This document shows positions 18,426-26,608 of a stretch of 64,000 bases of DNA, piece by piece. A program made the position numbers and the translations under genes. Below the pieces are notes generated by a model. The model was not told the DNA's origin. It ran no database searches and was given only the letters and a program-made list of their open reading frames with translations. Source of the stretch: JBCCAG01 sp050330955 (GTDB taxonomy: Bacteria; Cyanobacteriota; Cyanobacteriia; CAKZMO01); assembly GCA_050330955.1 (NCBI GenBank), contig JBHJHJ010000084.1:5781-69780 (forward strand), read 5' to 3'. How positions within the stretch are numbered: position 1 is the stretch's first letter; each line of letters opens with the position of its first letter.

Positions 18426-19016
18426 CTAAGGCTTGTGGCCGCTGAGGGAGTGAGCGCTATCTGGAGAGTCAGAGGCTATGTTAATTGCGGTATCACTCTC
18501 CGCTTCTGCCGATCTCAGGCTATTTCGAGCGGTTTCGCCGGGGGACGCTGAGCGCAGCCGCTCAGAAATCGCCTTGAAAGATTCACCAATTTGCTGCCGC
18601 AGCCACCAGCGGCGAAAGGCGCGATTATAGCTCTCTTCAGAGGATCGGTAGGTCTGCCAAGCTTGAATGCTGAGGACAATTGCCCAGCCCAGGGCAATGT
18701 AAAGCGCCCAGCTCAGTTGACGGGTCGCCAACAGATTGGACATCATCAGAAGGCTGCTGGCGATGGCGAATCGGCGCAGTCCTTTGATCCACTGCTGATG
18801 GCGATAGTGATCAAACGCCGCGCGAGCGTCCTGCTCCTCTTTCCAAACCAGCCACTCCTCTTCAGCAGCCAAAAAATTGGCGGGAGATATGTTGAGCTCC
18901 CGCGATATATCAATGAGCTGCGATCGCTCTAGGGGATCATTCTGCCCCTGACGCGCGCGGGCTCTCGCTAAAATCTGCTGAACCGCCACTTCGTCGTAGG
19001 TATTTGCCATGCCCAT
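18426..19016 (-). CDS. 2TM-domain protein
   Basis: 196 residues with two short hydrophobic helices (about 80-97 and 102-120) between soluble ends. The N-terminal segment DEVAVQQILARARARQGQN plus ISRELNISPANFLAAEEEW resembles the helical head of cyanobacterial 2TM-domain proteins. The C-terminal tail is Ser/Ala-rich and probably disordered. Two in-frame ATGs occur (19016 and 19010); I cannot choose between them. The function is unknown. Confidence 0.75.
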   Translation of the reverse strand: MGMANTYDEVAVQQILARARARQGQNDPLERSQLIDISRELNISPANFLAAEEEWLVWKEEQDARAAFDHYRHQQWIKGLRRFAIASSLLMMSNLLATRQLSWALYIALGWAIVLSIQAWQTYRSSEESYNRAFRRWWLRQQIGESFKAISERLRSASPGETARNSLRSAEAESDTAINIASDSPDSAHSLSGHKP

Positions 19017-19487
19017 CTTCGCTAGAGTTAGCAGAACGCTGGTCTTATCGTAAACTTAGACGCTATGATTCCGTAGCACGATGAGCACTTACACCGTGAC
19101 TGTACGCCGGTGTAAACCCATCACTGGCAGCTCAGCATTGGGCATACATTGAGGGCCACTCGTTGGCGTATGCTCCAAAACCAGTGAAATCAAGGGTCTG
19201 ACTCTAATATAGCTCTATCCTAGTCAGGTATCATTCAGCAGTCTGTCGGCAGGACAACTTACACCTCACCATTTAAGCGCCTGATACGGCATTTTCTGCA
19301 GCGAACACCCTGCTTTCCAAAGTGGTTTTTGGTTTAAGATATGGGAGCTGAGGTTCAAAGTGGCAGTAGCTGAGAGAAGCGATGGCTGAAAGATATGTTG
19401 GCTGAAAGATATGTTGGCTAAAAGATGCAGCAGCCAGAGCTGCAGTCTGTTCATTCCCGTAGCAGGTTTAGGTCGCAAGCCAATTTT
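19017..19487. other. Intergenic region of 471 bp with dyad and tandem repeat
   Basis: This divergent region has two structural features. One is an 8-bp dyad TTACACCG/CGGTGTAA at 19089-19115 with an 11-bp spacer, a possible regulator site. The other is a 16-bp tandem repeat at 19384-19426. Nothing else coding or RNA-like is apparent. Confidence 0.5.
19384..19426. repeat. 16-bp tandem repeat, 2.7 copies
   Basis: The unit GGCTGAAAGATATGTT occurs at 19384-19399 and 19400-19415, with a partial third copy (GGCTAAAAGAT) at 19416-19426. It sits about 60 bp upstream of the ATG chosen for the HTH gene and could change leader length by slippage. Confidence 0.85.
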
Positions 19488-19958
19488 ATGACTTCTGATT
19501 ATGCCGCTTCTCGGGGCACTCGTTTCCGCGATCTGGCGGATTTAGCCATTGAAAGCGTTGAACAGGCACTAGGCGCTGAGGACTACGACTGTCTCACCGT
19601 GGAAGCAGTACAAGACGCCTTGGGGCGGTCGCGGGCGTCAATTTACCGCTACGCCAACACGACCACTGAAACGCTCAATCCACCCTTTGACCAGAAGCGG
19701 CTTAATCCGGAATTACGAAAGCACAAAGACGATCCGCTCCTGTTCCACCCGTCTGAGGTGGAGCGGTTCGCCAGAGATATTCTAGGCATCCAACAGGTCA
19801 CTATCGAAGTCCAGGTGTCTGAGCCAACCGTTAACCAAAGTTTACTGCGGGAAATTCTTCAGGAACTCAAAGGCATCCGCCTCCTTCTAGAGGAGGATAC
19901 GGCCTCCCCAACTTCACCTCAAAGCATCGTCGATGGCCAGCCCAATGGGTCGCCCTGA
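19488..19958 (+). CDS. Putative helix-turn-helix DNA-binding protein
   Basis: 156 residues from the ATG at 19488 (MTSDYAASRGTRF...); a longer frame from 19425 runs through the tandem repeat and is less likely. Residues about 33-90 contain LTVEAVQDALGRSRASIYRYANTT, a helix-turn-helix of MerR/excisionase style, then LFHPSEVERFARDILG, as in DNA-binding heads that read an operator. The C-terminal part has a short amphipathic helix (SLLREILQELKGIRLLLEE) that may mediate dimerisation. The target is unknown. Confidence 0.7.
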   Translation: MTSDYAASRGTRFRDLADLAIESVEQALGAEDYDCLTVEAVQDALGRSRASIYRYANTTTETLNPPFDQKRLNPELRKHKDDPLLFHPSEVERFARDILGIQQVTIEVQVSEPTVNQSLLREILQELKGIRLLLEEDTASPTSPQSIVDGQPNGSP

Positions 19959-20039
19959 ATCATCTATTACATCGTCCACCGAAGGAATCATCTACAGTTT
20001 CTTTGCTGTCTTTGAACCCATATTTAACCCCTAGCTAGC

Positions 20040-20213
20040 ATGAATGCCCAGAATCAGTCAGACAAGCCTCCGCAACGAGGCTGCTGTGTTGGTAATTTTA
20101 TCGGTGTCGCGATCGCCTTACTGACATGGGTCGTGCCCCTCACCGCAATAACCCTTACGTCTGCTGCAGGGGAAGCCTGGCAGCCTTCACAGAATTCAGT
20201 CTCTAGCGAATGA
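20040..20213 (+). CDS. Small single-helix membrane protein, 57 residues
   Basis: This frame starts at the ATG at 20040 and ends TGA at 20211-20213. The product begins MNAQNQSDKPPQRGCCVG and has one clear membrane helix (about 19-41, IGVAIALLTWVVPLTAITLT) with short polar ends. The hydrophobic run in an otherwise uncommitted gap suggests a genuine small protein, but there is no homology evidence and no strong ribosome site. Confidence 0.45.
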   Translation: MNAQNQSDKPPQRGCCVGNFIGVAIALLTWVVPLTAITLTSAAGEAWQPSQNSVSSE

Positions 20214-20317
20214 GCTGTGTGAGTTTTTTGTGAGGCTATGGAAAAATGGATGCGAGGACGCCACCGTCATCTCCTACAATGCTATCGAGGCTAAAGCCCT
20301 CAAGCACGATGACATTT

Positions 20318-20330
20318 GGAGATTATTGTG
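20318..20330 (+). promoter_or_regulatory. Ribosome binding site that fixes the ppa start
   Basis: GGAG at 20318-20321 lies 6 nt before GTG at 20328. The in-frame TTG at 20316 overlaps this site and so cannot use it, which supports initiation at the GTG. Confidence 0.7.
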
Positions 20331-20840
20331 GATTTATCGCGTATTCCTCCGCAACCCAAGCCTGGGATCGTTAACGTTCTAATCGAAATTCCGGCAGGTA
20401 GCAAGAATAAGTACGAGTACGATAAGGATTTAGAAGCGCTAGCGCTAGACCGCGTTCTCTACGCATCTGTCCAGTACCCTTTTGATTACGGCTTTATTCC
20501 TAATACGCTGGCTGATGACGGCGATCCGTTAGACGGCCTCGTGATTATGGATCAGCCAACTTTTCCCGGCTGCGTCATCGCAGCGCGTCCGATTGGCATG
20601 CTAGAGATGATCGACGGGGGCGATCGCGACGAGAAGCTACTGTGTGTCCCCGACAAAGATCCACGCTACAGCCACGTTACCTCACTGCAGGATATCGCAG
20701 CGCATCGTCTCGCCGAGGTCTCTGAGTTTTTTGGCACCTATAAAAACCTAGAAAAAAAGGTGACTGAAATTTTGGGATGGAAAGACGTGGATGCGGTCAG
20801 CCAGTTGATTGATACTTGTATCAAAGCCCATCAAGCCTAG
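20328..20840 (+). CDS. ppa: Inorganic pyrophosphatase
   Basis: Soluble family I pyrophosphatase, 170 residues, hydrolysing pyrophosphate to two phosphates to drive biosynthesis. The GTG at 20328 gives the usual cyanobacterial N-terminus (MDLSRIPPQPK). Conserved elements: IEIPAGSKNKYEYDK, YPFDYGFIPNT, and the metal-binding Asp cluster in ADDGDPLDGL and GGDRDEKLLCVP. The C-terminal KNLEKKVTEILGW completes the domain. A possible -10 box TACAAT lies at 20275-20280, and a hairpin follows the stop. Confidence 0.96.
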   Translation: MDLSRIPPQPKPGIVNVLIEIPAGSKNKYEYDKDLEALALDRVLYASVQYPFDYGFIPNTLADDGDPLDGLVIMDQPTFPGCVIAARPIGMLEMIDGGDRDEKLLCVPDKDPRYSHVTSLQDIAAHRLAEVSEFFGTYKNLEKKVTEILGWKDVDAVSQLIDTCIKAHQA

Positions 20841-20872
20841 CTCAATTATTGGCGTCAACCTAGAAAAACTAT

Positions 20873-20908
20873 GCCTAGTGCAAACTGCTGAGCCAGTCTG
20901 CGCTAGGC
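20873..20908 (+). terminator. Hairpin downstream of ppa
   Basis: Arms 20873-20887 and 20894-20908 (GCCTAGTGCAAACTG and CAGTCTGCGCTAGGC) pair over 15 positions with one mismatch and one G-U pair; the loop is CTGAGC. No T-run follows, so intrinsic termination is plausible but not certain. Confidence 0.55.
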
Positions 20909-21384
20909 CTCTAATAGGCGGCGTGTAAAACGCATTGCAATGTGTAATTTGCTAGCCTTCTATTTCTGCATCAGCCTTACAGCCTATCTATTTTAACAAA
21001 GCTTAGACATTGATTTTAGGAATCGCCTAGAATACGATAGGGCGTATCAGTGGTATTAAGGGACATCTATTCTGCTAGCCTGAAGAGTCGATGGCGATCA
21101 GCAATTAGTTTCTTAGGGGTGCACTAGCGCATACGATTTTGTGAGCAGAGAAACCTCCGGACACGGTGGGTTCGTTAGGGAAGTTGTTTGAGAAGGCTAA
21201 TGGAATGAGGCCCGTGGGCCACACTGTAGTAGTCCATCGTAACTCGCTCTTAGAATACGCTTTCCATCGAAGCTTCTCTGTTTACTACGTGCGTATCCTA
21301 GCTTCATCATGTAGGCTCCGGCGTTTAGGGTCACTGACCTACGTTATGGGCTAAGCATTCCCCTAAACTTTTAAAATACGCAAC
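20909..21384. other. Intergenic region of 476 bp
   Basis: AT-richer than its surroundings. Apart from a short GGCCC/GGGCC inverted repeat near 21209-21220 I see no gene, repeat or recognisable RNA. The 62-codon frame at 21166-21354 has no family features. Confidence 0.5.
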
Positions 21385-22284
21385 ATGTTAGGTTCTGACG
21401 CGATCGTCAATCGTCTTCAAGTAAGCAGTGGCCGACAAAGTAAAGCTGTGGTTCAAGAGTTTACCGTTACTTTCTGGGGTGTGAGAGGCAGTATCCCCAC
21501 ACCAGGAATGAATACTGTTCGCTACGGTGGCAACACCGCCTGCGTCGAACTGAACGTAGCGGGAGAGAAACTGATCTTTGATGGTGGAACAGGTTTACGG
21601 GTGCTCGGCAAGCATCTGCAGCACGTAGATCCAGTCAACGCGCACATCTTTTTTACCCACACCCACTGGGATAGAATTCAAGGCTTTCCATTCTTTATCC
21701 CTGCGTTTCGCGACTCCAACTGTTTTCACATCTATGGTGCCACTGGCTTGACCGGAGCGTCTATCAAGCAGCGTCTGATGGACCAGATGATTCTGCCTCA
21801 TTTTCCCGTCTCCCTACGGGCAATGGGAGCAGAGCTACACTTTCACAATATTGAAGCTGGCGCCACTATTCCCATTAAGGATATTTGTGTAGAAACGCTT
21901 CCGCTGAACCAGATGAACGGCGCTCTAGGCTATCGGATCAGTTGGCAAGACCTTTCCGTGGTCTACGCCACAGATACAGCCCAAATTCTTCAGCAGAAAG
22001 ATAGCTTAGCCTACCTGGCTCATGATGCCGACCTACTGATCATTGACGCGGTATACCTCGATCATGCGTACTTTGACCCGATGCAGTCTGCAGCCTCCCG
22101 GACATTCGCCCAGTGGCAGGTCTGTGTTGAGGCAGCCCTAAGTGCAGGAGCCGGGCAAATTCTTGTGTTTCACCACGACCCGACCCACGAAGACGATTTC
22201 TTGGACTGTGTGGAAACCGAAATGCGGTCGACCTACTCGAATGTAAAGCTTGCTAGGGAGGGAATGAGCCTCAGCCTGCTCTAG
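21385..22284 (+). CDS. MBL-fold metallo-hydrolase with altered HxHxDH motif
   Basis: 299-residue metallo-beta-lactamase-fold protein of the COG1235-like group. The domain begins VTFWGVRGSIPTPG and contains VRYGGNTACVEL and LIFDGGTGLRVLG. The metal motif reads HTHWDR (His92, His94, Asp96, Arg97), so the final His of HxHxDH is Arg. A later Asp is in VVYATDTAQ and a His pair in LVFHHDPTHEDDF. The Arg suggests a changed or single metal site. Possible roles are phosphodiesterase or signal-nucleotide hydrolysis; the substrate is not evident. Confidence 0.85.
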   Translation: MLGSDAIVNRLQVSSGRQSKAVVQEFTVTFWGVRGSIPTPGMNTVRYGGNTACVELNVAGEKLIFDGGTGLRVLGKHLQHVDPVNAHIFFTHTHWDRIQGFPFFIPAFRDSNCFHIYGATGLTGASIKQRLMDQMILPHFPVSLRAMGAELHFHNIEAGATIPIKDICVETLPLNQMNGALGYRISWQDLSVVYATDTAQILQQKDSLAYLAHDADLLIIDAVYLDHAYFDPMQSAASRTFAQWQVCVEAALSAGAGQILVFHHDPTHEDDFLDCVETEMRSTYSNVKLAREGMSLSLL

Positions 22285-22386
22285 CCGATGGGGATGGATC
22301 CGCCAATCTATTTGGGACGTCTCACAGACTAGCGCGAAATTGATCTACCATAGGCGCTGTGACTGCAGTCTCGGCGGGAAATTGAA

Positions 22387-23265
22387 TTGGACAATCAGGA
22401 TGGCTTGACGCTTTTCGGCGGCGCTCTATCGCACCTTAAGCAGCGTTTGGAGGGTGCAGTTCAGGACATTGGTCAAGATTTGACCGCAGTGTCCGATGGC
22501 GTCTCTTCTACCGTTGCCGATGCGGTAGCGGCAACCACTGAGCGAGCAATGCAATCTCTGGACTATACCGTCACTCAAGCAGAGGGCGTCACGAGCAGTA
22601 TCGCTCAGGAGCTGTGGCGCACCATTGAAGCTGATTTTGAGGGGTGGCTTCAAGGCCATCCGCTACTGCTATGGCTCTTAATGCATCCGCTGATTACCCT
22701 TGGCCTTTCCTTTACGGTGGTTGTGCTGGTGTGGGGCCTCGTTCAGGCCATGGCGCAGCTTGCGCAGCGGGCTTGGATAGTGCTATTGAATGTTCCACTC
22801 TACCTAGCGCGACTAGCGCTGATGGGCCTAAACCGTTTTAGACACTGGACTACAGTTCAGATCGCCAATTGGTACCGGGCAGCGATCGCATCTCGCCCAA
22901 GTTCCCAGCTTGATGGGGCTGACGATGGCCAAGCTCAAGGGCGTCAGTCTCCTCAAGACTGCGATGCTGGAGCTGCCCGCGACGTCAGTCCTCACCCAGC
23001 TGAGCTAATGGCCGCTTTGGTAGCCGCTTCTAACGGCTCGGACCCTAGAACTGCTGCGGACTGGGCTGTCACGATAGAGTCCGCTTACGCAGGCCACCTA
23101 TCCGCTCCCCTCGATTTGATTGAGATTCGGAAGACGCAGCCGCTTCAAGGGAGTAGCGATCGCGAATTAATTGAGGCGCTAAGGCGGTTGGAGCACTTGA
23201 CACAGGCGCAGACTCGAACGCTTCAGCACTTGATCCAGCTGCTGGAAGCGCGGACGGCCTCGTAA
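22387..23265 (+). CDS. Hypothetical membrane protein with amphipathic N-terminus
   Basis: 292 residues with a TTG start. Residues 1-85 form an Ala/Thr/Val-rich amphipathic helix region (AVQDIGQDLTAVSDGVSS), reminiscent of apolipoprotein-like helices. Two membrane helices follow (about 91-123 and 128-146), then a polar linker and a helical C-terminus (ELIEALRRLEHLTQAQTRTL) that may form a coiled coil. I do not recognise the family. The 67-residue membrane protein at 23410 follows on the same strand. Confidence 0.65.
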   Translation: MDNQDGLTLFGGALSHLKQRLEGAVQDIGQDLTAVSDGVSSTVADAVAATTERAMQSLDYTVTQAEGVTSSIAQELWRTIEADFEGWLQGHPLLLWLLMHPLITLGLSFTVVVLVWGLVQAMAQLAQRAWIVLLNVPLYLARLALMGLNRFRHWTTVQIANWYRAAIASRPSSQLDGADDGQAQGRQSPQDCDAGAARDVSPHPAELMAALVAASNGSDPRTAADWAVTIESAYAGHLSAPLDLIEIRKTQPLQGSSDRELIEALRRLEHLTQAQTRTLQHLIQLLEARTAS

Positions 23266-23409
23266 ACTACGTGACTTGGCTCCAGGATGCTTCGTTCAAG
23301 CTCCAAAAAGGTTCTAAGCAAAGTGGCCGACACTATATACTTGGAGACCTGAACCTAACCCACAGCTCAAATCTACATTTACAGAGCGACGCGCTCTGTC
23401 TAGTCCGTC

Positions 23410-23613
23410 ATGTCTCCAATCTTGCTGATTGCAGCGCTTGTCATTTCCTTTTTCATTTTCACTTGGCTCATTCGCGTTGTGCGGGCAACCGTTAGCACAG
23501 CGATTACAATTGCCCTCATCGCTCTTGCCTTACAGCTTCTGTTTGGCATCGGCCCGCAGGATCTTTGGCGTCAGTTTGTCGCGCTTTGGCAGAGCCTACT
23601 AGGTCCGAGCTAA
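23410..23613 (+). CDS. Small membrane protein, 67 residues
   Basis: A 67-residue protein starting MSPILLIAALVISFFIFTWL, with two hydrophobic helices (about 3-21 and 27-46) and a short amphipathic tail (DLWRQFVALWQSLLG). It follows the larger membrane protein gene on the same strand. The regular helix pattern and clean ATG favour a real small gene; the function is unknown. Confidence 0.65.
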   Translation: MSPILLIAALVISFFIFTWLIRVVRATVSTAITIALIALALQLLFGIGPQDLWRQFVALWQSLLGPS

Positions 23614-23640
23614 TCGACCTGCGCTCTGAAATCAGAAACT

Positions 23641-24144
23641 TTACAATGAGGCATCACCTGCCAGCCGCTTGAGCACCTGCGCTATCTCCGGCGGAATCTG
23701 GCGCATAATTTTCCCTTTTTCTCGGTCGACGACTGCCAAAGAAACTTGGGCTGTGGCGTAAGCCTCCACGGCGATCATACCGGGGTCGAGGGGCTGAATC
23801 TTATAATCCCAGTTGAGCCGCACCCCGTCTAGGTTCTTCATCTGGGTTCTGACCAGGGCCGCTGCTCCTAAGGGGAGCGAGCAGTGGTAGCGAATTGACA
23901 GGTCAACCACCGGCAGATCGCACCCCAGGGCAACCAAATTAGTAAAATCGACCCCCAGCGATCGCAGATATTCCACCCGAGCCTCCTCCATCCAGGCGAT
24001 GTAGCTCCCGTGCCAGGCAATTCCAGCGTAGTCTGTGTGGTGCGGCTGGACACGAATCGGATAGTCGAACCAGGCCTGTTCTGCCGCAGTGGACGCGGGT
24101 TGGATCGCATGGGCCGAGTGTTCGTTAGGAAGCTGGGGTCGCAT
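23641..24144 (-). CDS. Acyl-CoA thioesterase, 4HBT hotdog fold
   Basis: 167 residues with a single hotdog domain (about 25-150). The 4HBT signature YPIRVQPHHTDYAGIAWHG carries the catalytic acidic residue in HTDYAG, followed by YIAWMEEARVEYL. These enzymes hydrolyse acyl-CoA or acyl-ACP thioesters. The short polar N-terminal extension is unusual. A DHNA-CoA thioesterase role in phylloquinone synthesis was considered, but the sequence lacks the pattern I associate with that subgroup, so the substrate is left open. Confidence 0.82.
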   Translation of the reverse strand: MRPQLPNEHSAHAIQPASTAAEQAWFDYPIRVQPHHTDYAGIAWHGSYIAWMEEARVEYLRSLGVDFTNLVALGCDLPVVDLSIRYHCSLPLGAAALVRTQMKNLDGVRLNWDYKIQPLDPGMIAVEAYATAQVSLAVVDREKGKIMRQIPPEIAQVLKRLAGDASL

Positions 24145-24382
24145 AGCCGAAAATCCTTTTTGGTTCTAGGGGTTAAGTTCCCGATACAATGACGAATGCC
24201 GTATGATCGATTGAACATGTTCGACTGAACCTAATCGATCGAACGGAGAACACGCCTCTGTAGGTCCACCACGTTTGATGATGCAGGTTCTCCTGACCTA
24301 TGATAGCTCTACGCTATGGCAGAGCTATGGCCGGCCACTAGCCATTGGCCACTAATTGAACTTCACGTAGGATGCGCTCACT

Positions 24383-26608
24383 GTGACTTCTAATCGAGCC
24401 AAGCTACAGGTGCTGATTGATACGCTTGATTCAGCGCTCGAAGATCCGTCAACGCCTGAGGCGAAGGCGCAGCTGCAGTCGGCGATCGCCCAAACCCGGC
24501 GCTACTTGGCCGATTTACAGCGCGAGGGAGCCGATTCACCCGAGGCCAGCGCTCAGGAAGTTCTGCAGGCGGTGGTCCAAGAGATGGGCTACCTGCGAAC
24601 CAACATGATTCAGCCGCTGCGCGAGGAGATCACCCAGCTTCACGACGAGCGGAAGACCCTAGCGAACAGCGTTCGCCAGCTGCAGCAACAGCAGCAGCAC
24701 ATCAGAGAGTCTCAACAGCAGCAGATGCTCCGGGACTTTATGCAGTCCCTAATGGGTCGACTGCAGGATCAAATGACGACCCAGGTGGTGCAAGCGATTT
24801 CACTCATGCAGCCCCAGCTACCCACCGGCGGCGTGAATGGCGAGGAGTTCTCACAGCTGAGTCCAGCGGAGCAGGCCGAGCAGCTGCGGCTGCTCCAGGC
24901 AACCTCAAACGAGCTTATGCTCAAAATGGACGCCACGATGCGGGTTGTGTTCGACTCACTACAAACCACCGTCGACAGCTATCGAGACTCCCTAGGCCAG
25001 GGCCTTGAAAAAATGCATAGCCTCGGACAGCAGGGCGAAGCGCTGTTCACGGCCCTAGTAAACCGTCTAGCCAGTCAGCTCGGGCGCGAAGCCTCCCAAT
25101 ATCTGAGCCAATCGCTCCACGATGGGGAGTCGTTTCAGCTTGGGGGTACGGGGATCGGGGGAGACCGACTGCTGCCTACCGTTGGACCAGCCGCTTTTTC
25201 TGAGACGGGCAACGCGGCTAATGACACGCCTGGCGCTGGGACAGCGGCCGAGCTTCCCGAAGAAGCCCTATCCGCTGAGCAAATTGACCAGCTTCTGCGT
25301 CAAAACCTATCCCAGTCGTTGACAGAACCGAGTGTTGAGGCCGGCCCTGCGCCATCCCCACAGGAGGCCCCGCCCAGCCAGCAGACAGATAGCCCAGAAA
25401 CAGACGAGCTGATTGACCAAATACTGCACGAGCTAGAGGCTGACATCGACGCCATTGGCAACAACCTCAATCTCAACCTAGACGAGGTTGACTTGGCCCC
25501 GCCCTCGCCTGAAGCCGATGAGGTCACGGCCGATGAGGTCACAGCCGATGACGATTTGGAGGCGATCGCCCTGTTTGAGCTGGCGGAAGATGGGGTGATA
25601 GTCCACGAGTCCGCCAATCTGAAAGCCCAGCCCCACGCGCAGACTGGGCCAGAGCCAGAGCCAGATAGCCCCGCCGAGGATGAGCGCAATAGGCCCACTC
25701 CAGAAGGCAGCGCCAGTCCAACCTCCAGCGCTGAAATCGCCGCATTCTACGCGGAGTTTCGGGCCGCAACCGAAATGGATTCTGACCAGACCGCTGATAG
25801 CCCCGCGGCAGAACCTGCGGCGGAGCCCACCGCGAAGAGAGCCATTGACGAGGAGAGCCGTAATCTAGCCCCTTCTACCGTAAAGGCTTCAGACGATTCG
25901 GGCGATTCGGGCAATTCGGGCAATTCAGACGCTCAGATAGACACCATCAGCCGCCTGTCCGATCTTATCGATCCGAACCTGCTGATTCAGATGGGGACTG
26001 AGGGTATTTCCGGCACAAATAGCTCATTTACCATGGCCTCTCTCGGAGAAGATCTGTTGGCCACCGGCAGAGATAGCGCCAAGCCATCCGTTGACCTCGA
26101 CATCGACCTCGACCAGCTCACAGCCGATCTATCCCGCATTGAGGCCCGCGATGGAGGGATTTGGGAGGAATCTCTGACGGCCTCCGAACCCTTCGAGCCG
26201 CCGTTTCAATTGCCCCCTGATTCAGAAGCCCAGCAAGACAATCCTGACTTGGAGACCGTCGTACCCCCGCAAGCCTCTGCTCCCAGTGAAGCTCTTTTAG
26301 AAGATACGTCCCCAAAAGACGCGCTGCCAGAAGACGCCCTGCCAGAAGACGCCCTGCCAGAAGATTTAGCACGCCATGACGAGCTAGAGCCATTCCCCGA
26401 TGAGGACTCGACAATCGACGAAATTGCGGCCCTATTTGCGGCCCTTGAGAACACTGAGGATGGCCCATCGGAGCGAGCTACCATCGCTCAGCAAACCCTC
26501 GCAGATTTGCTAAAGCCGGCCAGTGGGGGGAGCTTCTCAACCCCGCCAGACGACAGCGCCGATAGGGACGTGAACACCGAGCCAGAAGATGACGAAAAAA
26601 AAAAGTAG
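24383..26608 (+). CDS. Coiled-coil acidic protein, upstream half of frameshift fusion
   Basis: 741 residues from a GTG start. The N-terminal third (about 1-240) is helical and coiled-coil rich (QLQQQQQHIRESQQQQML). The rest is acidic, Pro/Ala/Ser-rich and probably disordered, with repeats such as DALPEDALPED. The frame ends GAA AAA AAA AAG TAG inside a 10-A run (26595-26604). A -1 shift there continues directly into the Hsp70-like ATPase frame, which has no start codon of its own; the fused product would be about 1266 residues. I recognise no named family; a cytoskeletal or chaperone-recruiting role is inference. Confidence 0.72.
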   Translation: MTSNRAKLQVLIDTLDSALEDPSTPEAKAQLQSAIAQTRRYLADLQREGADSPEASAQEVLQAVVQEMGYLRTNMIQPLREEITQLHDERKTLANSVRQLQQQQQHIRESQQQQMLRDFMQSLMGRLQDQMTTQVVQAISLMQPQLPTGGVNGEEFSQLSPAEQAEQLRLLQATSNELMLKMDATMRVVFDSLQTTVDSYRDSLGQGLEKMHSLGQQGEALFTALVNRLASQLGREASQYLSQSLHDGESFQLGGTGIGGDRLLPTVGPAAFSETGNAANDTPGAGTAAELPEEALSAEQIDQLLRQNLSQSLTEPSVEAGPAPSPQEAPPSQQTDSPETDELIDQILHELEADIDAIGNNLNLNLDEVDLAPPSPEADEVTADEVTADDDLEAIALFELAEDGVIVHESANLKAQPHAQTGPEPEPDSPAEDERNRPTPEGSASPTSSAEIAAFYAEFRAATEMDSDQTADSPAAEPAAEPTAKRAIDEESRNLAPSTVKASDDSGDSGNSGNSDAQIDTISRLSDLIDPNLLIQMGTEGISGTNSSFTMASLGEDLLATGRDSAKPSVDLDIDLDQLTADLSRIEARDGGIWEESLTASEPFEPPFQLPPDSEAQQDNPDLETVVPPQASAPSEALLEDTSPKDALPEDALPEDALPEDLARHDELEPFPDEDSTIDEIAALFAALENTEDGPSERATIAQQTLADLLKPASGGSFSTPPDDSADRDVNTEPEDDEKKK
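26595..26608 (+). promoter_or_regulatory. A10 slippery site abutting a stop codon
   Basis: Ten A residues (26595-26604) followed by G and then TAG at 26606-26608. In the upstream frame this is the heptamer A AAA AAG followed at once by the stop, the classical bacterial -1 frameshift site. One added A in the transcript or in the true sequence would also join the frames. Confidence 0.6.

Noticed and set aside
20909..21384. Small RNA (6S, tmRNA or Yfr1) in the gap after ppa
   Set aside because: None of the conserved cores I know for these RNAs is present; only a short GC inverted repeat is seen.
23641..24144. DHNA-CoA thioesterase of phylloquinone synthesis
   Set aside because: The hotdog domain fits, but the sequence lacks the pattern I associate with that subgroup, so only a general thioesterase is called.
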